Source of the DNA: Heterohyrax brucei
Taxonomy: Eukaryota; Chordata; Mammalia; Hyracoidea; Procaviidae
DNA: 64,000 bases
Reading direction: 5' to 3'
Assembly (NCBI GenBank): GCA_028571685.1
Contig: CM053156.1
Span: 86,865,049 to 86,929,048, forward strand
The notes under the pieces: model-generated
Seen by the model: only the letters and a program-made list of their open reading frames with translations
What the model was told of the DNA's origin: nothing
The model's database searches: none
Translations under genes and position numbers: made by a program
In this document: positions 22,228 through 32,429 of the stretch, piece after piece
Position numbering within the stretch: the first letter of the stretch is position 1
Layout of the letters: every line of letters begins with the position of its first letter

Positions 22228-23215
22228 GCACAAACACATATGCTTTTTGTTCGACCATTTAAAATTTTGTACAGATGCAATCTTTCTATACACATCACTC
22301 TGCACTGTTCTTTTGGCACTTAAAGCATTAGGGATATCTTTCTATTTCAGATTTAGCAGTTCACGGAAAAGGCAATACAGTCTTCCATGATATGGATAGA
22401 TCTTGATCTGGCTAATCAGCCCCTTACTGATGGTTATTTAGGTTGTTCCCCCGCCCAAAAGATTATAAACAAAATACATTGAATATTCATTTCCAAAAAT
22501 TCATTGTGCTTTAGGTGAAAGTTTACAGTGCAAATTAATTTTTCACTCAAAACTTTATACACAAGTTACTCTGTGACATTGGTTGTAGTCCCTGCCATGT
22601 GTCAGCACTCTCCCCATTTCCCTTCCCACTCTGGGTTGTCAGTGTCCATTCTTTCAGTTTTCCGGTCCCTTCCTTCCTTCTTGGCTTTTGGACAGGTGCT
22701 GCCCACTTGGTCCCCTTACTTGATGGAACAAAGAAACATACCCTCTGTCTGTGTTGTTTGTTTTATAGGCCTGTCCAGTCCTTGGCTGAGAGGTGGACTT
22801 CGGGAGTGGCTTCAGGTCGGAGTTAGCAGGGTGCCCAAGGGCCATTGTCTTGGAGGTTTCTCCAGTCTCTTTCAGACCAGTAGGGCTGGTCTCTTTTTGT
22901 GAATTTGAACTTTGTTCTTGGGACCATATGTTGAGGTCCTGGTCAGACTGGTCAACGGTGATCACTGGCACCATCTGGTTCTGGGCTCACACGGTGGCTG
23001 AACATTCTCTTAAATGTATCTTGGCAGAAATTTTGTGAGTGTGTCCAGAGAGAAATTCCCAGCCAAGAAATTGGATGTGCCCTTAAGGCATGTGCTTTTA
23101 AGATGCTGACAGATTTAACTACATTTTCCTCCAGAAATGTTTGGATTTACCCTCCATCAACAGGTAAGAGCAGCGGTGCCCTTACCCCTTTGGCCACAAT
23201 GGATGTCACCAGACT
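22228..23215 (-). mobile_element. Old L1 3' region, split by a younger L1
   Basis: Diverged reverse-oriented L1M-type sequence. The left part is 22228-22507 (TTTATTTAGGTTGTT-like landmark near 22434). The right part is 23011-23215 (TTTTCCTCCAGAAATGTTTG near 23126, then ACCCTCCATCAACAGG). Together they resemble a mammalian L1 3' half once 22508-23010 is removed. Confidence 0.5.
22508..23010 (-). mobile_element. L1 3' UTR fragment
   Basis: Reverse-oriented 3' UTR of an afrotherian-type L1, in a subfamily form different from the copy at 1-876. Shared landmarks are TTTACAGTGCAAATTAATTT near the 3' end and CTGGCACCATCTGGTTCTGG near 22962. The frames here (22528-22902, 22793-23038) are UTR shadows. 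Confidence 0.65.
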
Positions 23216-23884
23216 TTTCATTTTCTACAAGTTTAATGTGTGAACAATGGGAGAGAAATTATGAGGTAATGAAAATTTATAGTTAGTCACATATTTTTCT
23301 GCCTACAAATGAATAGAGAGGCACCACGGAGAAAGAGATACTCAGTTCACTTGGATGCAGACACATCTTTTCATGTCCACTGCTACCTCTCTGGCTCATG
23401 CTGCCAGTATTTCCCACATGAAAGACAGAAGGTCGCCCTTCTTTCATTCATCAGCACCCACTCACCCCTGTAATCCACTGTCCATGGAGCAGGAAATAGA
23501 AGTCAGCCCCCTGCTTTTGTGATATGGCTATCCAAATATCCCAAGGGACACTCCCTGCCCTGTGCACAACTAGGTTGGATGTAAATTACACTCTTGGGAA
23601 AGTGTAAGAAGCCTCTGAATTCCTTAACCCCTCTAGTGAACTGAATAGCCTTTGGTGGAATCCCACCTCAGGGCAAATGACAATATAAGCATTGCTTGTG
23701 ACACGAAGCTGGAAGGATTCAGCAGCTAGAGCACTGATGGTGCCCTTTGGATCCTGGAAGAAGCAAATGTGAATTATTTATTGAGGGAAGCATTATCCCA
23801 TACATTAAGAACCAACAAACGTTGAGTTGCCAATTAAAAATTACCAGACACACATATAATTCATCCTTTATGGGATACAAGTTA
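23216..23884. other. No element recognised
   Basis: Unique-looking sequence. No exon or repeat could be supported. Confidence 0.4.
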
Positions 23885-24667
23885 CAATAAACAAAAAATT
23901 TACATTCCATATACCAGATGCTAGAGTTATCTATCAAAGAACACAGAAAATTTTGTGTGAAATGCTTAATGAAAAGTATAATTTTTAAAAGTGAACAAAT
24001 AATGTGATCCTACAAAAATGACCGAACTGATGTGCAAAAGAATCAGACAGAACTTTAAGAAGTAGAAAACATAATTCTTCAGACAAAAACTTAGTGACTG
24101 GATCAGGGAGCATCTTAGATACGGGTGAAAAGAGAATTAGTGAACTGGAAAATTGATGTAAAGAAATAACCAAAATTCAGGAAAGGAAAAAGGGGGCTGA
24201 TGATTAAGTAAAAGAAGATAAGAAATGCAGGTGCTATAATGAAAATGTTTAATTAATATCATCCAGAAAGGAAAAAATAAAGGATGGAGGAGAAGCAATA
24301 GATGAAGAAAAAAAATCCTAATAATTTTCCAGAACTGATAAACTGATAGTGACCCACCTACACCAGGAAGTACAGTGCATAGTAAACAGAATAATGAAAG
24401 AAATCAGCACTTGAAACTTCAGAAAATCAGAAACGAAAAGAACAAATAACTATCAGCCTAGATTTGTGTACCCAGCAAAATAACATTTCAAGAACAAGAG
24501 TGAAACAAAGGATAAACAAATTTGAGAATGTTTACTACTATACTAAATGACCTTCTACACAAAGGAATTTGGAAGAAAGAAAACCTACCAGAAAGACAGT
24601 CTGTTTTTTAAGAAGGCAAAATACGCAAAGAATTGCAAGACGTTACAAACTAAAAAAATACTGAATG

Positions 24668-26041
24668 AGTGGAGAAATTGGAACTCTTCTATACTGCTGG
24701 TGGGATTGCAAAATGGTGCAGCCTCTTTGGAAAGTAATCTGGCACTTCCTTAAAAATATGGAAATAGATATAGCATTTGACCCAGTAATTCCACTACTTG
24801 GAATATATCCTGCAGAATCAAGGCCATTCACACCAATTGATACATGCACACAAATGTTTATCACAGCACAGTCCATAATAGCAAAAAGATGGAGTCAACC
24901 CAGATGTCCAATAACAGAGGAATGGATAGGTAAACTATGGTATATATACTCAGTGGAACACTACGCAATGATAAAGAACAATGATGATTTTAAGAAACAA
25001 CTTACAACCTGGTTTCAATTGGAGGACAATACATTGAGTCAAAGTAGTCAGTGACCAAAGGACAAATATTGTATGAGACCTTTTTGAAGAACTTAAAAAC
25101 AGACTCATGCAAAGAAGAAAAGACTCTTTGATGGCTGCAAGGGTGAGAGGGAGGGAGTGAGAAGGTAGAGTATAGATTTGATAGTTGATAGAAATTCAGT
25201 TGGGTGAAATCAGTGAGAGCACACATTAGACAGAAGATCAATTTTAACTGGACTTCAACATAGCATGATTACTGTTTCCATTGTAACCCAATATTGCAAA
25301 GATGGAGTAGCTGGGGCAGGTGGCCAGGGACCATGCTCTCAGGGGAAATCAAAGCCAACTAGCACAACTAGTGTTTTGCTAAAAGAGTCTTCAGCAACTC
25401 AGATTGGTGAGTGGCATCTGGGGTCTTAAAAGCTGCTAAGCTGCCATCTGAGGTACACTAAACGGCCCCAACTCAGCAGGAATAGATGATCTCCAATGAC
25501 CAAAATGACATGGGGCAGAGAAAACCCAGAAGACAGAGAGATCCACATGAGCAGGTGACTACATAGATGTGTGACCAGAAGAACTGGATGGTGCCCAGCC
25601 ACCACCAGTGATAGCTGTGATGGGGCTCACAAAGTTGAGTCTCACAGGCAACAACAAAATAAAAAGGGGTGCACCCTGAGATCTCCACTAAAAGACCACA
25701 ATTGATGGTCCAGGGGGTGCATGGCCCTTGGCCCTGATGCTGCCCCTGTCCATAAATCATAATGGAGGTCAACTCTTCGTGTAGAAATGGATTGGACTTG
25801 GTGACACAGAGCAACCATGTCATGTGTACACTTTATGGTTCTATGCATCTATAGTATATCATCCAGCTGACCACTCACTGGATACAGGGGACAGGGTGGA
25901 GGGGGAGGGGTTAAGAGATTGTTAGGAGGATATGACATACACAGAACGGAGAAGAGGAGTGTGCTGTCACCGGCAGGGAGAGCAGTGGGAGCTGCTCATT
26001 GGCGGGTATGCAAATTTTTATGAGATTGTATAATCTCAATT
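24668..26041 (+). mobile_element. 5'-truncated L1 with 17-bp target duplication
   Basis: Contains the ORF2 C-terminus (24665-25054, open, with TLLYCWWDCK and IYSVEHYAMIKNN-type residues) and a complete 3' UTR ending at an A run. The duplication aaaaaaatactgaatga is present before 24668 and again at about 26043-26059. The host ORF1 sequence lies to the left and host L1 sequence to the right. It is one of the best-preserved L1 tails in the window, but it lacks the endonuclease and reverse transcriptase. Confidence 0.88.
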
Positions 26042-26199
26042 AAAAAAAATACTGAATGAAATGATAATGGTCTATAATCTATAGTGTCACATAAACAGAA
26101 CACACATGTATTACCGTGCCCAACAACTTGAGAATGCAAATTCTTTTGAAGCAAAATTTGAGTATTTACAATAACTAAGCCCATATTAGGCCATGAATT

Positions 26200-26504
26200 G
26201 TTTTTGTTAGGTGTCATCCAGCCTATTCTGACTCATGGAGACCCTGTGTACAACAGAATGAAGCACTGACAGTCTTGTGCCATCCTCACCATCTTGCTAT
26301 ACTGCAGCCCATTGTTGCGGCCACTGTGTCAGTCTATCTCCTTGAGGCTCTTCCCTCTTTTTTGCAGGCCTTCTACTCAACCAGGCATGATGTCCTTCTC
26401 CAGGGACTGACATGTCCAAAGTATGTAAAAGGAAGTCTCATCTCGTCAGCTTCACTTCTAAGGTGCCTTTTTGTTATACTTCTTCTGAGACAGATTTGTC
26501 TGCT
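26200..26504 (-). mobile_element. RTE LINE 3' fragment
   Basis: Reverse-oriented RTE tail. The plus strand reads the 3' tail (GTTAGGTGTCATCCAGCCTA), the block complementary to the CAGTGGCCGCAACAATGGGC region (near 26305), and the C-terminal coding end to CAGATTTGTC. The 7-bp duplication atgaatt lies at 26193-26199 and 26505-26511. It sits inside the old L1 ORF2. Confidence 0.85.
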
Positions 26505-26984
26505 ATGAATTAAGTCTCAACAAATTCCTTAAATTGGCATCATACAGACCATGTTTTCCCACCACAATGCAACTAAATTAAAAACCAGTAATAAACATTT
26601 TTAATTAACTCTATTTGGAAATTAAGAAGTCATTTCTAAAGTGCCCATACATAAAAATAAATCAAAATAAAAATTTAAAAACAGAACTTAGAACAAGGCA
26701 AACATGAAGACAGTACTTATCAAAACTTGTGAAGTACAGGGAAAGCAACATTGTGAGGTAATTTTATAGAATTATAAACTTATATTTAAAGGAATAAAGT
26801 ATGAAAATTAATGATAATCATGCAGCGTAAGACATTTAAAAAAGAAAAAATATAGTAAATCCAAATAAAATAGAAAGAGATAGTAAAAAGAAGTTAATAA
26901 AATAGAAAACAAAGCTAGGAAAGAGATGATCAACAAGGTCCAGGCTGGTTCTCTGAAACTCTTAATAAAATAGATAAGCCACTG

Positions 26985-27182
26985 TACCTGTTGTCATGGA
27001 ACCAGTTCTAACTCATGCTGGCCCTGAAGCACTGATGGAGTAGAGCAGAGTAGGACAGCGTAGAACTGCCCCATAGGATTTCCAGGGTTGTAATTTTTAT
27101 GGATTGCCAGGTCTTTTTCCCTGGTTTAAAACCCTGCCTTCCGGTTAGCACCCAAACACTTAATGATTGCACCTCCAAAGCT
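26985..27182 (-). mobile_element. AfroSINE-type SINE, long form
   Basis: Plus strand reads the tail (ACCAGTTCTAACTCATGCTG), GCCCCATAGGATTTCCAGGG, the long-form middle (GATTGCCAGGTCTTTTTCCC) and the decayed head with CACTTAATGATTGCACC. Confidence 0.8.
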
Positions 27183-27324
27183 GCTAAAAAGACTGATCAA
27201 AGAAAGAAAAAGGAAAGAAGGAGGGGGAAAAAGAAAAGAAATGAATAATATTGGGAATGAAAAGGAGCCATAACTACAGAGCCAACAGATTTTTTTCTTA
27301 AAAAGAAGTTTATGAAGTTAACTA

Positions 27325-27515
27325 AGCACACTGTTTAAGTGCTCAGCTGCTAACCAAAAGGTTAGTAGTTCAAACCCACGCAGCCATTCCATGGGAGAAA
27401 GACCTGGTGACCTGCTCCTGCAAAGATTACTGCCTAGAAAACCCCATGGGGGCAGTTCTACTCTGTCACCTGGTGTCTTTATGAGTCAGAATCAACTTGA
27501 CAGCACCTAACAACA
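27325..27515 (+). mobile_element. AfroSINE-type SINE, long form
   Basis: TGCTCAGCTGCTAACCAAAA followed by GGTTAGTAGTTCAAACCCAC is the box B region. GGGAGAAAGACCTGGTGACC is the middle block. The tail is GTCTTTATGAGTCAGAATCA followed by a CAACAA end. Confidence 0.85.
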
Positions 27516-27565
27516 AATTTGTGTGTGTGTGTGCATACTTACATGTACACCTATATTTATATTTA

Positions 27566-28131
27566 TGAGGTCTGACAATTAACTTTGTGAATCCATCCTA
27601 GAAAAAGTACTGCATACCTCATTGCTGAATATCATTATGGTCACCTTCAGAGTATTCTTCTTAGGAAGCTATGCATGCATACCAGCACTTACTCCACCCT
27701 TCAAAGCAATTTCGGAACTCTTCCTGGAATGGCCATCAGAACTGTTGTCATATTACCCTGATGTCCTGAATGTCATCAAAATGCCTTCCTTTCAATATAT
27801 CCTTTATCTCTGGTTAAAAAAAAAAAGTCATTGGGGAGCAGCAGGTGAGTTGGGAAGGTGTTCCAATACAGTTATTCATTTACTGGCTAAAAAGTCCCTC
27901 ACAGACAACTATACAGTTAAGTAAGTTCATGAACTCACCACCTTGCCACTGTATGCAATGGCCATTCCTTCCAGAAAGAGTTTCAATATTGCTTTGAAGG
28001 GTGGACTAGGCACTGGTGTCAGTGCATAGCTTTCCAAGGGGAGTACTTCTAAGGTAACTGTAGTGATATTTAGCAGTAAGGTATGCAGCACTTAGAACAG
28101 TTAAGATCAAGGACTTAATTGTCAGACCTTG
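27566..28131. mobile_element. Non-autonomous fold-back mariner derivative
   Basis: A 566-bp element bounded by TA dinucleotides (27564-27565 and 28132-28133) and near-identical terminal inverted repeats (GAGGTCTGACAATTAA at 27567; the complement of AAGGTCTGACAATTAA at 28115-28130). The outer 170-190 bp on each side are copies of the same mariner end in opposite orientation, so the element can form a long hairpin. The left arm continues inward to about 27910 with sequence matching the 3' end of the transposase region of the mariner at 44562-45866. A piece of the opposite end lies near 27920-27955. No transposase is encoded, so mobilisation would have needed one in trans. Confidence 0.82.
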
Positions 28132-28138
28132 TATACAC

Positions 28139-28168
28139 ACATCTACACACACACACACACACACACAT
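28139..28168. repeat. (CA)n microsatellite
   Basis: Uninterrupted ACAC repeat immediately after the mariner derivative. Confidence 0.85.
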
Positions 28169-28400
28169 GAACCTGAATAGTTCTATATCAGTTAAATAAA
28201 TAGAGCAGTAATTTAAAATCTCCCCATTAAAACAAAACAAGAAAAGAGTGGAATGTCTTTTTATAGATGAATTCTACCAAACTTTCAAGAAAAAGATCAT
28301 TTCAATTTTACATAAATTCTTCCAGAAGGCAGAAAAAGAGGGAGCACCCCTTGGTCATTCTATGAATCCTGTATTATAAAGGGTGGACTCAGGTTTTGCA

Positions 28401-29094
28401 GAGTGTGTCATTTATTCAATTCAGGTGGCGGGTGAGACTTTTTAAGAACAATAATTAAAAATTATAAACAAGAAATTGACACAAAAAGAATATTTATTTT
28501 GAATGAGAAAAATTCACAAGTTCAAATTTTTATAGCCAAGTGCTGTCAAAATTTTTATAAAGCTAACAAATACTAGAAACAACAAAATCCGGAAAAAATA
28601 GAATCCTATTCTTATTAATCAACTGCTTGAAACTTCTATAATAGTTTTTTTTCTCCCCTAGTTCTTGTTTGGTTGAATAGTCTTTGATTGCCTCTTCATA
28701 TCACAGAGATTTTGTATTTTCATTTTCTATAGCAAGAGTAGAAAGGTAATTTAGTCTTTCTTTTACCTTGGCTGACTGGGAATACTGTTTGTAATTGATA
28801 ATTTAGAAAAGTTTCAGCTCCATAACTCATAATGTCACTGGGAATACTGCTTGTAATTGATAATTTAGAAAAGTTTCAGCTCCATAGCTCATAATGTCGT
28901 ATATTTTCCAAATCGTTGTCAAATTTTAGAAAGTCTCTGTCAAGTTTCCTTCCTCCAGGGGTTATAAGATCTGAGACAATTCACCACAGACTGGCTTCTG
29001 GCTCTGTGCATCTCAAACCTTGCCTCTCCTTGTCCACACCAGTATAAACCTAACACTAATGAATTATAAAAAGAGCAGATTAGACACAGGTGTG
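28401..29094. other. AT-rich unassigned stretch
   Basis: No firm repeat assignment. The style suggests an old DNA transposon or L1 remnant, but I cannot name a family. It contains the 62-bp tandem duplication listed separately. Confidence 0.35.
28775..28898. repeat. 62-bp tandem duplication, two copies
   Basis: Copies at 28775-28836 and 28837-28898 are directly adjacent and differ at two positions (GTTT/GCTT and ATAACT/ATAGCT). This is a recent local duplication relative to the age of the surrounding sequence. Confidence 0.93.
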
Positions 29095-29312
29095 TTTGCA
29101 GAAAAAAAGAAGACAAATGTCAGATGAGGATCCTTTATAAGCTAAGTAACCAAAGAGGGCCCAAGACCACTTATGAAGAAGGGAGACTTATGGCTGGGAC
29201 CTTGGTTTGGAATTTCAGCCTTGAGAACAGTGAGAAAATATATTTCCATTCTTTAAAGCCACTGTCCGTGGTGTTTCTGTTACAGCAGCACTAGGAAGCT
29301 AAGACCTTCCAA
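29095..29312 (+). mobile_element. MaLR/MLT1-like LTR, 3' part
   Basis: Contains the characteristic LTR 3' end: GAGAACAGTGAGAAAATATA, then AAAGCCACTGTCCGTGGTGT, then TTACAGCAGCACTAGGAAGC. The 5' part is missing or unrecognisable. Confidence 0.65.
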
Positions 29313-29387
29313 TACCTTATAGTAGAAGAGAAAAGTGCTGAGAGTCTAGGTGGGAAGAAGCAGCAAGAGTGGGAGGTGACTATTTCT

Positions 29388-29905
29388 TTTTTCTTTTTCT
29401 ATTGTTATTGAGTGACAGTTTACAATACTATTCAAACTGGCATGCCCACCTATCTGCAGCTTCCTCTGCTCTCCTTGCCCAGTGACGGCACACTCCTCCT
29501 TTCCATTCCATACATGTCATATCCTCTTAACAATCTCCTGTCCTCTCCTCTCCACTCCCCTCTAGTAAGAGGCCAGTAAGGCAACATCTTACAGATGCAT
29601 AGAACTATAAAGTATACACATGATATGGTCACTCTCTGTCCCTGAGTCCAATCCATTCCTATCCAAAGAGTTGAACTCACTAATGATCTATGATCAGAGG
29701 CAGCATCAGGTATAGGGGCCATGCTCCTAGACCAGGGGAACTCCCAGACCTTCAGACCATCAGTTGTGGTCTTTTAGAGAAGTTCTTAGGGTGGACCCCT
29801 TTTTTTTCTCGTGTTGCCACTGGGATAAAACATTGTGAGCCCCATCATGGCTGTCATTGATTGTGGCTGGGAATCATCTGGTTCTTCTGGTCACATGTTG
29901 ATACA
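29388..29905 (-). mobile_element. L1 3' UTR insertion with perfect 17-bp duplication
   Basis: Reverse-oriented L1 3' UTR, homologous to 1-876 read backwards (CAGTGACGGCACACTCCTCC, CAGCATCAGGTATAGGGGCC, GGGAATCATCTGGTTCTTCT). The 17-bp direct repeat gggaggtgactatttct is perfect at 29371-29387 and 29906-29922. A T-rich start represents the poly(A) tail. Confidence 0.92.
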
Positions 29906-30026
29906 GGGAGGTGACTATTTCTACACTGATTAATGTTAAATTATGTTTTCAAAAAATTGTAACCACGTGAACATATTACTAGACACCACCACCCCAGGAT
30001 TATAAAGAACACTTGCAAGAGGAAGA

Positions 30027-30334
30027 TCATGAATTTTTTTGTTTTTTATTTGTTGTTTTTATTGTTGAGAGTATACACAGCAGTGTACCAACAGTTTCTC
30101 CATGTACAATTCAGTGACATGGACAAGCCTCTTCTTGCTTTACAACTCTTCTCATTTCCTTTTCTAAATTGTTCTTCACTCATTCACATAAACTTACTAC
30201 CCTCTAAGCTTCCTAGCTAATGTTTGAAGTTGTTGTTACCAATTTGATACCATCTGGATGGATCTTAAAAGAGCACAGTGGATTCCATGAAAATTTGGAA
30301 TTCTATTCTGCATTTTCCCCTTTTGATCAGGATT
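30027..30334 (-). mobile_element. L1 3' UTR fragment, different subfamily
   Basis: Matches the reverse-oriented fragment at 47415-47990: GAGAGTATACACAGCAGTGT, ATTCAGTGACATGGACAAG and TTCTATTCTGCATTTTCCCC. It is truncated at about 30334, where the 5' UTR of the next L1 begins. Confidence 0.65.
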
Positions 30335-30925
30335 CCCCTACTGAGAGAGAGAGAAAAAAAGGACCAGAAAAACAACTGAACAGATTATATGGGACATTCT
30401 AGGAGTGCTGAACATCAGGAGGAAAGCTAAGAGATCAGCTTAGGTGACAGGGAGAGGAGAGCAGGACCAGAAACAACTACTTGGGCCAGACCTAAATCTG
30501 AACCCTGCAGAGGGACCCACTTCTCCCAGCCAAGCAGCGCCACTGCATGGTGACATGTGGCCAAACAGAGCAGCAGCACTCTGATTGGAGCATGTATTTC
30601 TCAGCAGGGAAGCTGGGCTTCTGATGGTTGCACCTACAGAACTGCAGAGGACTTTCACCTGAGCATCATAAGCTAAGCGCTTGCAAACTCTTGCAGATTT
30701 AAATCTTTCCTATGTGCTGATGTCCCTTCCTTTCCCCAGTACCTCCCCCTACCTTCTTTGCTCTGCACCAGGAGCTAAACTCTGATGCACTACCTGGGCC
30801 AGAAATGAGACATCTTATACAAGTGATCTGAGCTATTCTCTTGGACTTGGAGAGGCAAAGAAAGGGAAAGAAAAAATGTTCTGCCAGACCCCCTGAGCCA
30901 GCAACTCCCCACACCATTCTCAGTG

Positions 30926-30951
30926 TGTATACACACACACACACACACACC
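30926..30951. repeat. (CA)n microsatellite
   Basis: Run of ACAC units inside the L1 5' UTR region, beginning after GTGTATACAC. Confidence 0.85.
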
Positions 30952-31042
30952 CCTCAGAACACAATAACCAAACAAATCACAACACATTTCTGATGGCTTG
31001 GTGACAACAATCAATTTCCAATCATTTAAAGAAGCAGAGAAC

Positions 31043-31995
31043 CATGGCTTCAGAAAACTCCCAAAACAAAGAATAAAAAAATTTTCCTAACAAAGAAGAC
31101 TTCCTGAAATTATTGGAGGTAGCATACAAAAGATTAATGTTTAGAGCTCTTCAAGACATCAAGAAGGAGATTGGTCAAAGTGCAGCAGAGCATAATGAAA
31201 AATTAAACAAGTTGCAAGGAATACTTGAGCAACAGCAACCTGAAATTTGTCAGATTAACAATAAAATTATAGAATCAGATAATTCAACACAAAGTTAAAG
31301 GAGCAGGATTGAGGCAAGGAATGCAGACTTAGTGAGACTGCAGATAAAACAACTGACACCAGCATATATGAAGAAAAATCAGATAAAAGAATTTATAAAA
31401 ATGAAGAATCACTAAGAGTTATGTGGTACTCTATGAAGAGGAATAATTTATGAATGACTGGAGTACCAGGACAGGGGCAATAACAAAAAATACAGACAGA
31501 ATTGTTGAAGACATGTTGAAGGAAAACTTACATGGCATCATAAAAGAAGAGAAGGTATCTATCCAAGATGCTCATTGAACTCCACATAAGATAAATCCTA
31601 AAAGAAGACACTAAGACATATACTAATCAAACTGAATAAAACTAAAGTTAAAGAGAGGCTATTAAAGGCAAGCTAGGCTTGAAGAGTCATTAAGACTGAG
31701 CTCAGACAACTCAGCAGAAACCATCCTGGCAATAAGGTAATGGGATGACATATATATATAAAACCTTGAAGGAAAAAAACCCTGCCAACCAAGAATTATA
31801 TATCCTGTAAAACTGTCTCTCAAATATGATGGAGAAATTAGGACATTCCCAGATAAACTGAAGTTAAGAGAATTTACAAAGACCAAACCAGAAATTACAA
31901 GAAACACTGAAGGAAGATCTTCAACTAGGAAATCAATAATATCAGATAAATACTCAAGGATACAATGCAGGACAGAGCATACAAATATCAACACG
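31043..31995 (+). pseudogene. L1 ORF1 remnant
   Basis: The frame starts ATGGCTTCAGAAAACTC at 31043 and hits a stop within a dozen codons. A second open piece at 31113-31298 is rich in Glu, Lys and Gln with heptad-like spacing (LNKLQGILEQQQPEICQINN), consistent with the ORF1 coiled coil. Downstream, 31780-31900 encodes the region with TATATCCTGTAAAACTGTC found in older L1 ORF1 genes. In active elements ORF1 protein coats the L1 RNA; here the gene is broken. Confidence 0.65.
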
Positions 31996-32202
31996 GATAG
32001 GGAAACCCCAAAATAAATCAAAACTAAAACACTAAAAATAGGGAAGCTGAGATCTCAGTATGTAAACAGTGACAGCATTATACAAAAAGAAGGACAAATT
32101 AATATATTCATAGCTCTTTTAGATGGAGAGGAAGTCCAGGTGACACAAAGAAATTAAAGGCTAGTTTAAACTGAGAACATTAGGGGTAAATATTAAAGTA
32201 AC

Positions 32203-32257
32203 AGAGTTGCCATGAGTTGGATCTGACTTGACAGCACTTGGCTTGGCTTTGGGGCAA
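32203..32257 (+). mobile_element. AfroSINE tail fragment
   Basis: GTTGCCATGAGTTGGATCTG followed by ACTTGACAGCACTTGG is only the 3' tail of the SINE, inserted in the L1 between ORF1 and ORF2. The head is absent. Confidence 0.6.
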
Positions 32258-32429
32258 AGGAAATTAATACTCTTACACATCAAAACAAGAAACAAAATCA
32301 AGAAGTCTCAGCAAATATAAAACCAACAGCAATGAAAAGAAAATGCACAACGAAAAATTATCAGTACAGAAAATTAAGTGGAACAAAGAAACTGTCAACA
32401 ACACACACAAAAGGCACCAAAATGACAGC

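Larger units (their letters stand above)
23885..28400 (+). mobile_element. Old L1 skeleton carrying many insertions
   Basis: A diverged forward-strand L1. ORF1-like coiled-coil sequence occupies about 23985-24651. ORF2 pieces follow: 26060-26192 (ending CCATATTAGGCC), 26512-26984 (resuming TTAAGTCTCAACAAATTCC), 27183-27324, 27516-27563 and 28170-28400 (including GATGAATTCTACCAAACTTTC). Between them sit a younger L1, an RTE piece, two SINEs and a mariner derivative. No reading frame survives. The sequence at 37565-38960 could be its continuation. Confidence 0.65.

Noticed and set aside
22528..22902. 124-residue plus-strand frame
   Set aside because: Antisense to an L1 3' UTR; shadow frame.
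24665..25054. 129-residue open frame as a host gene
   Set aside because: It is the C-terminal end of L1 ORF2 within an L1 that has a 17-bp target duplication.
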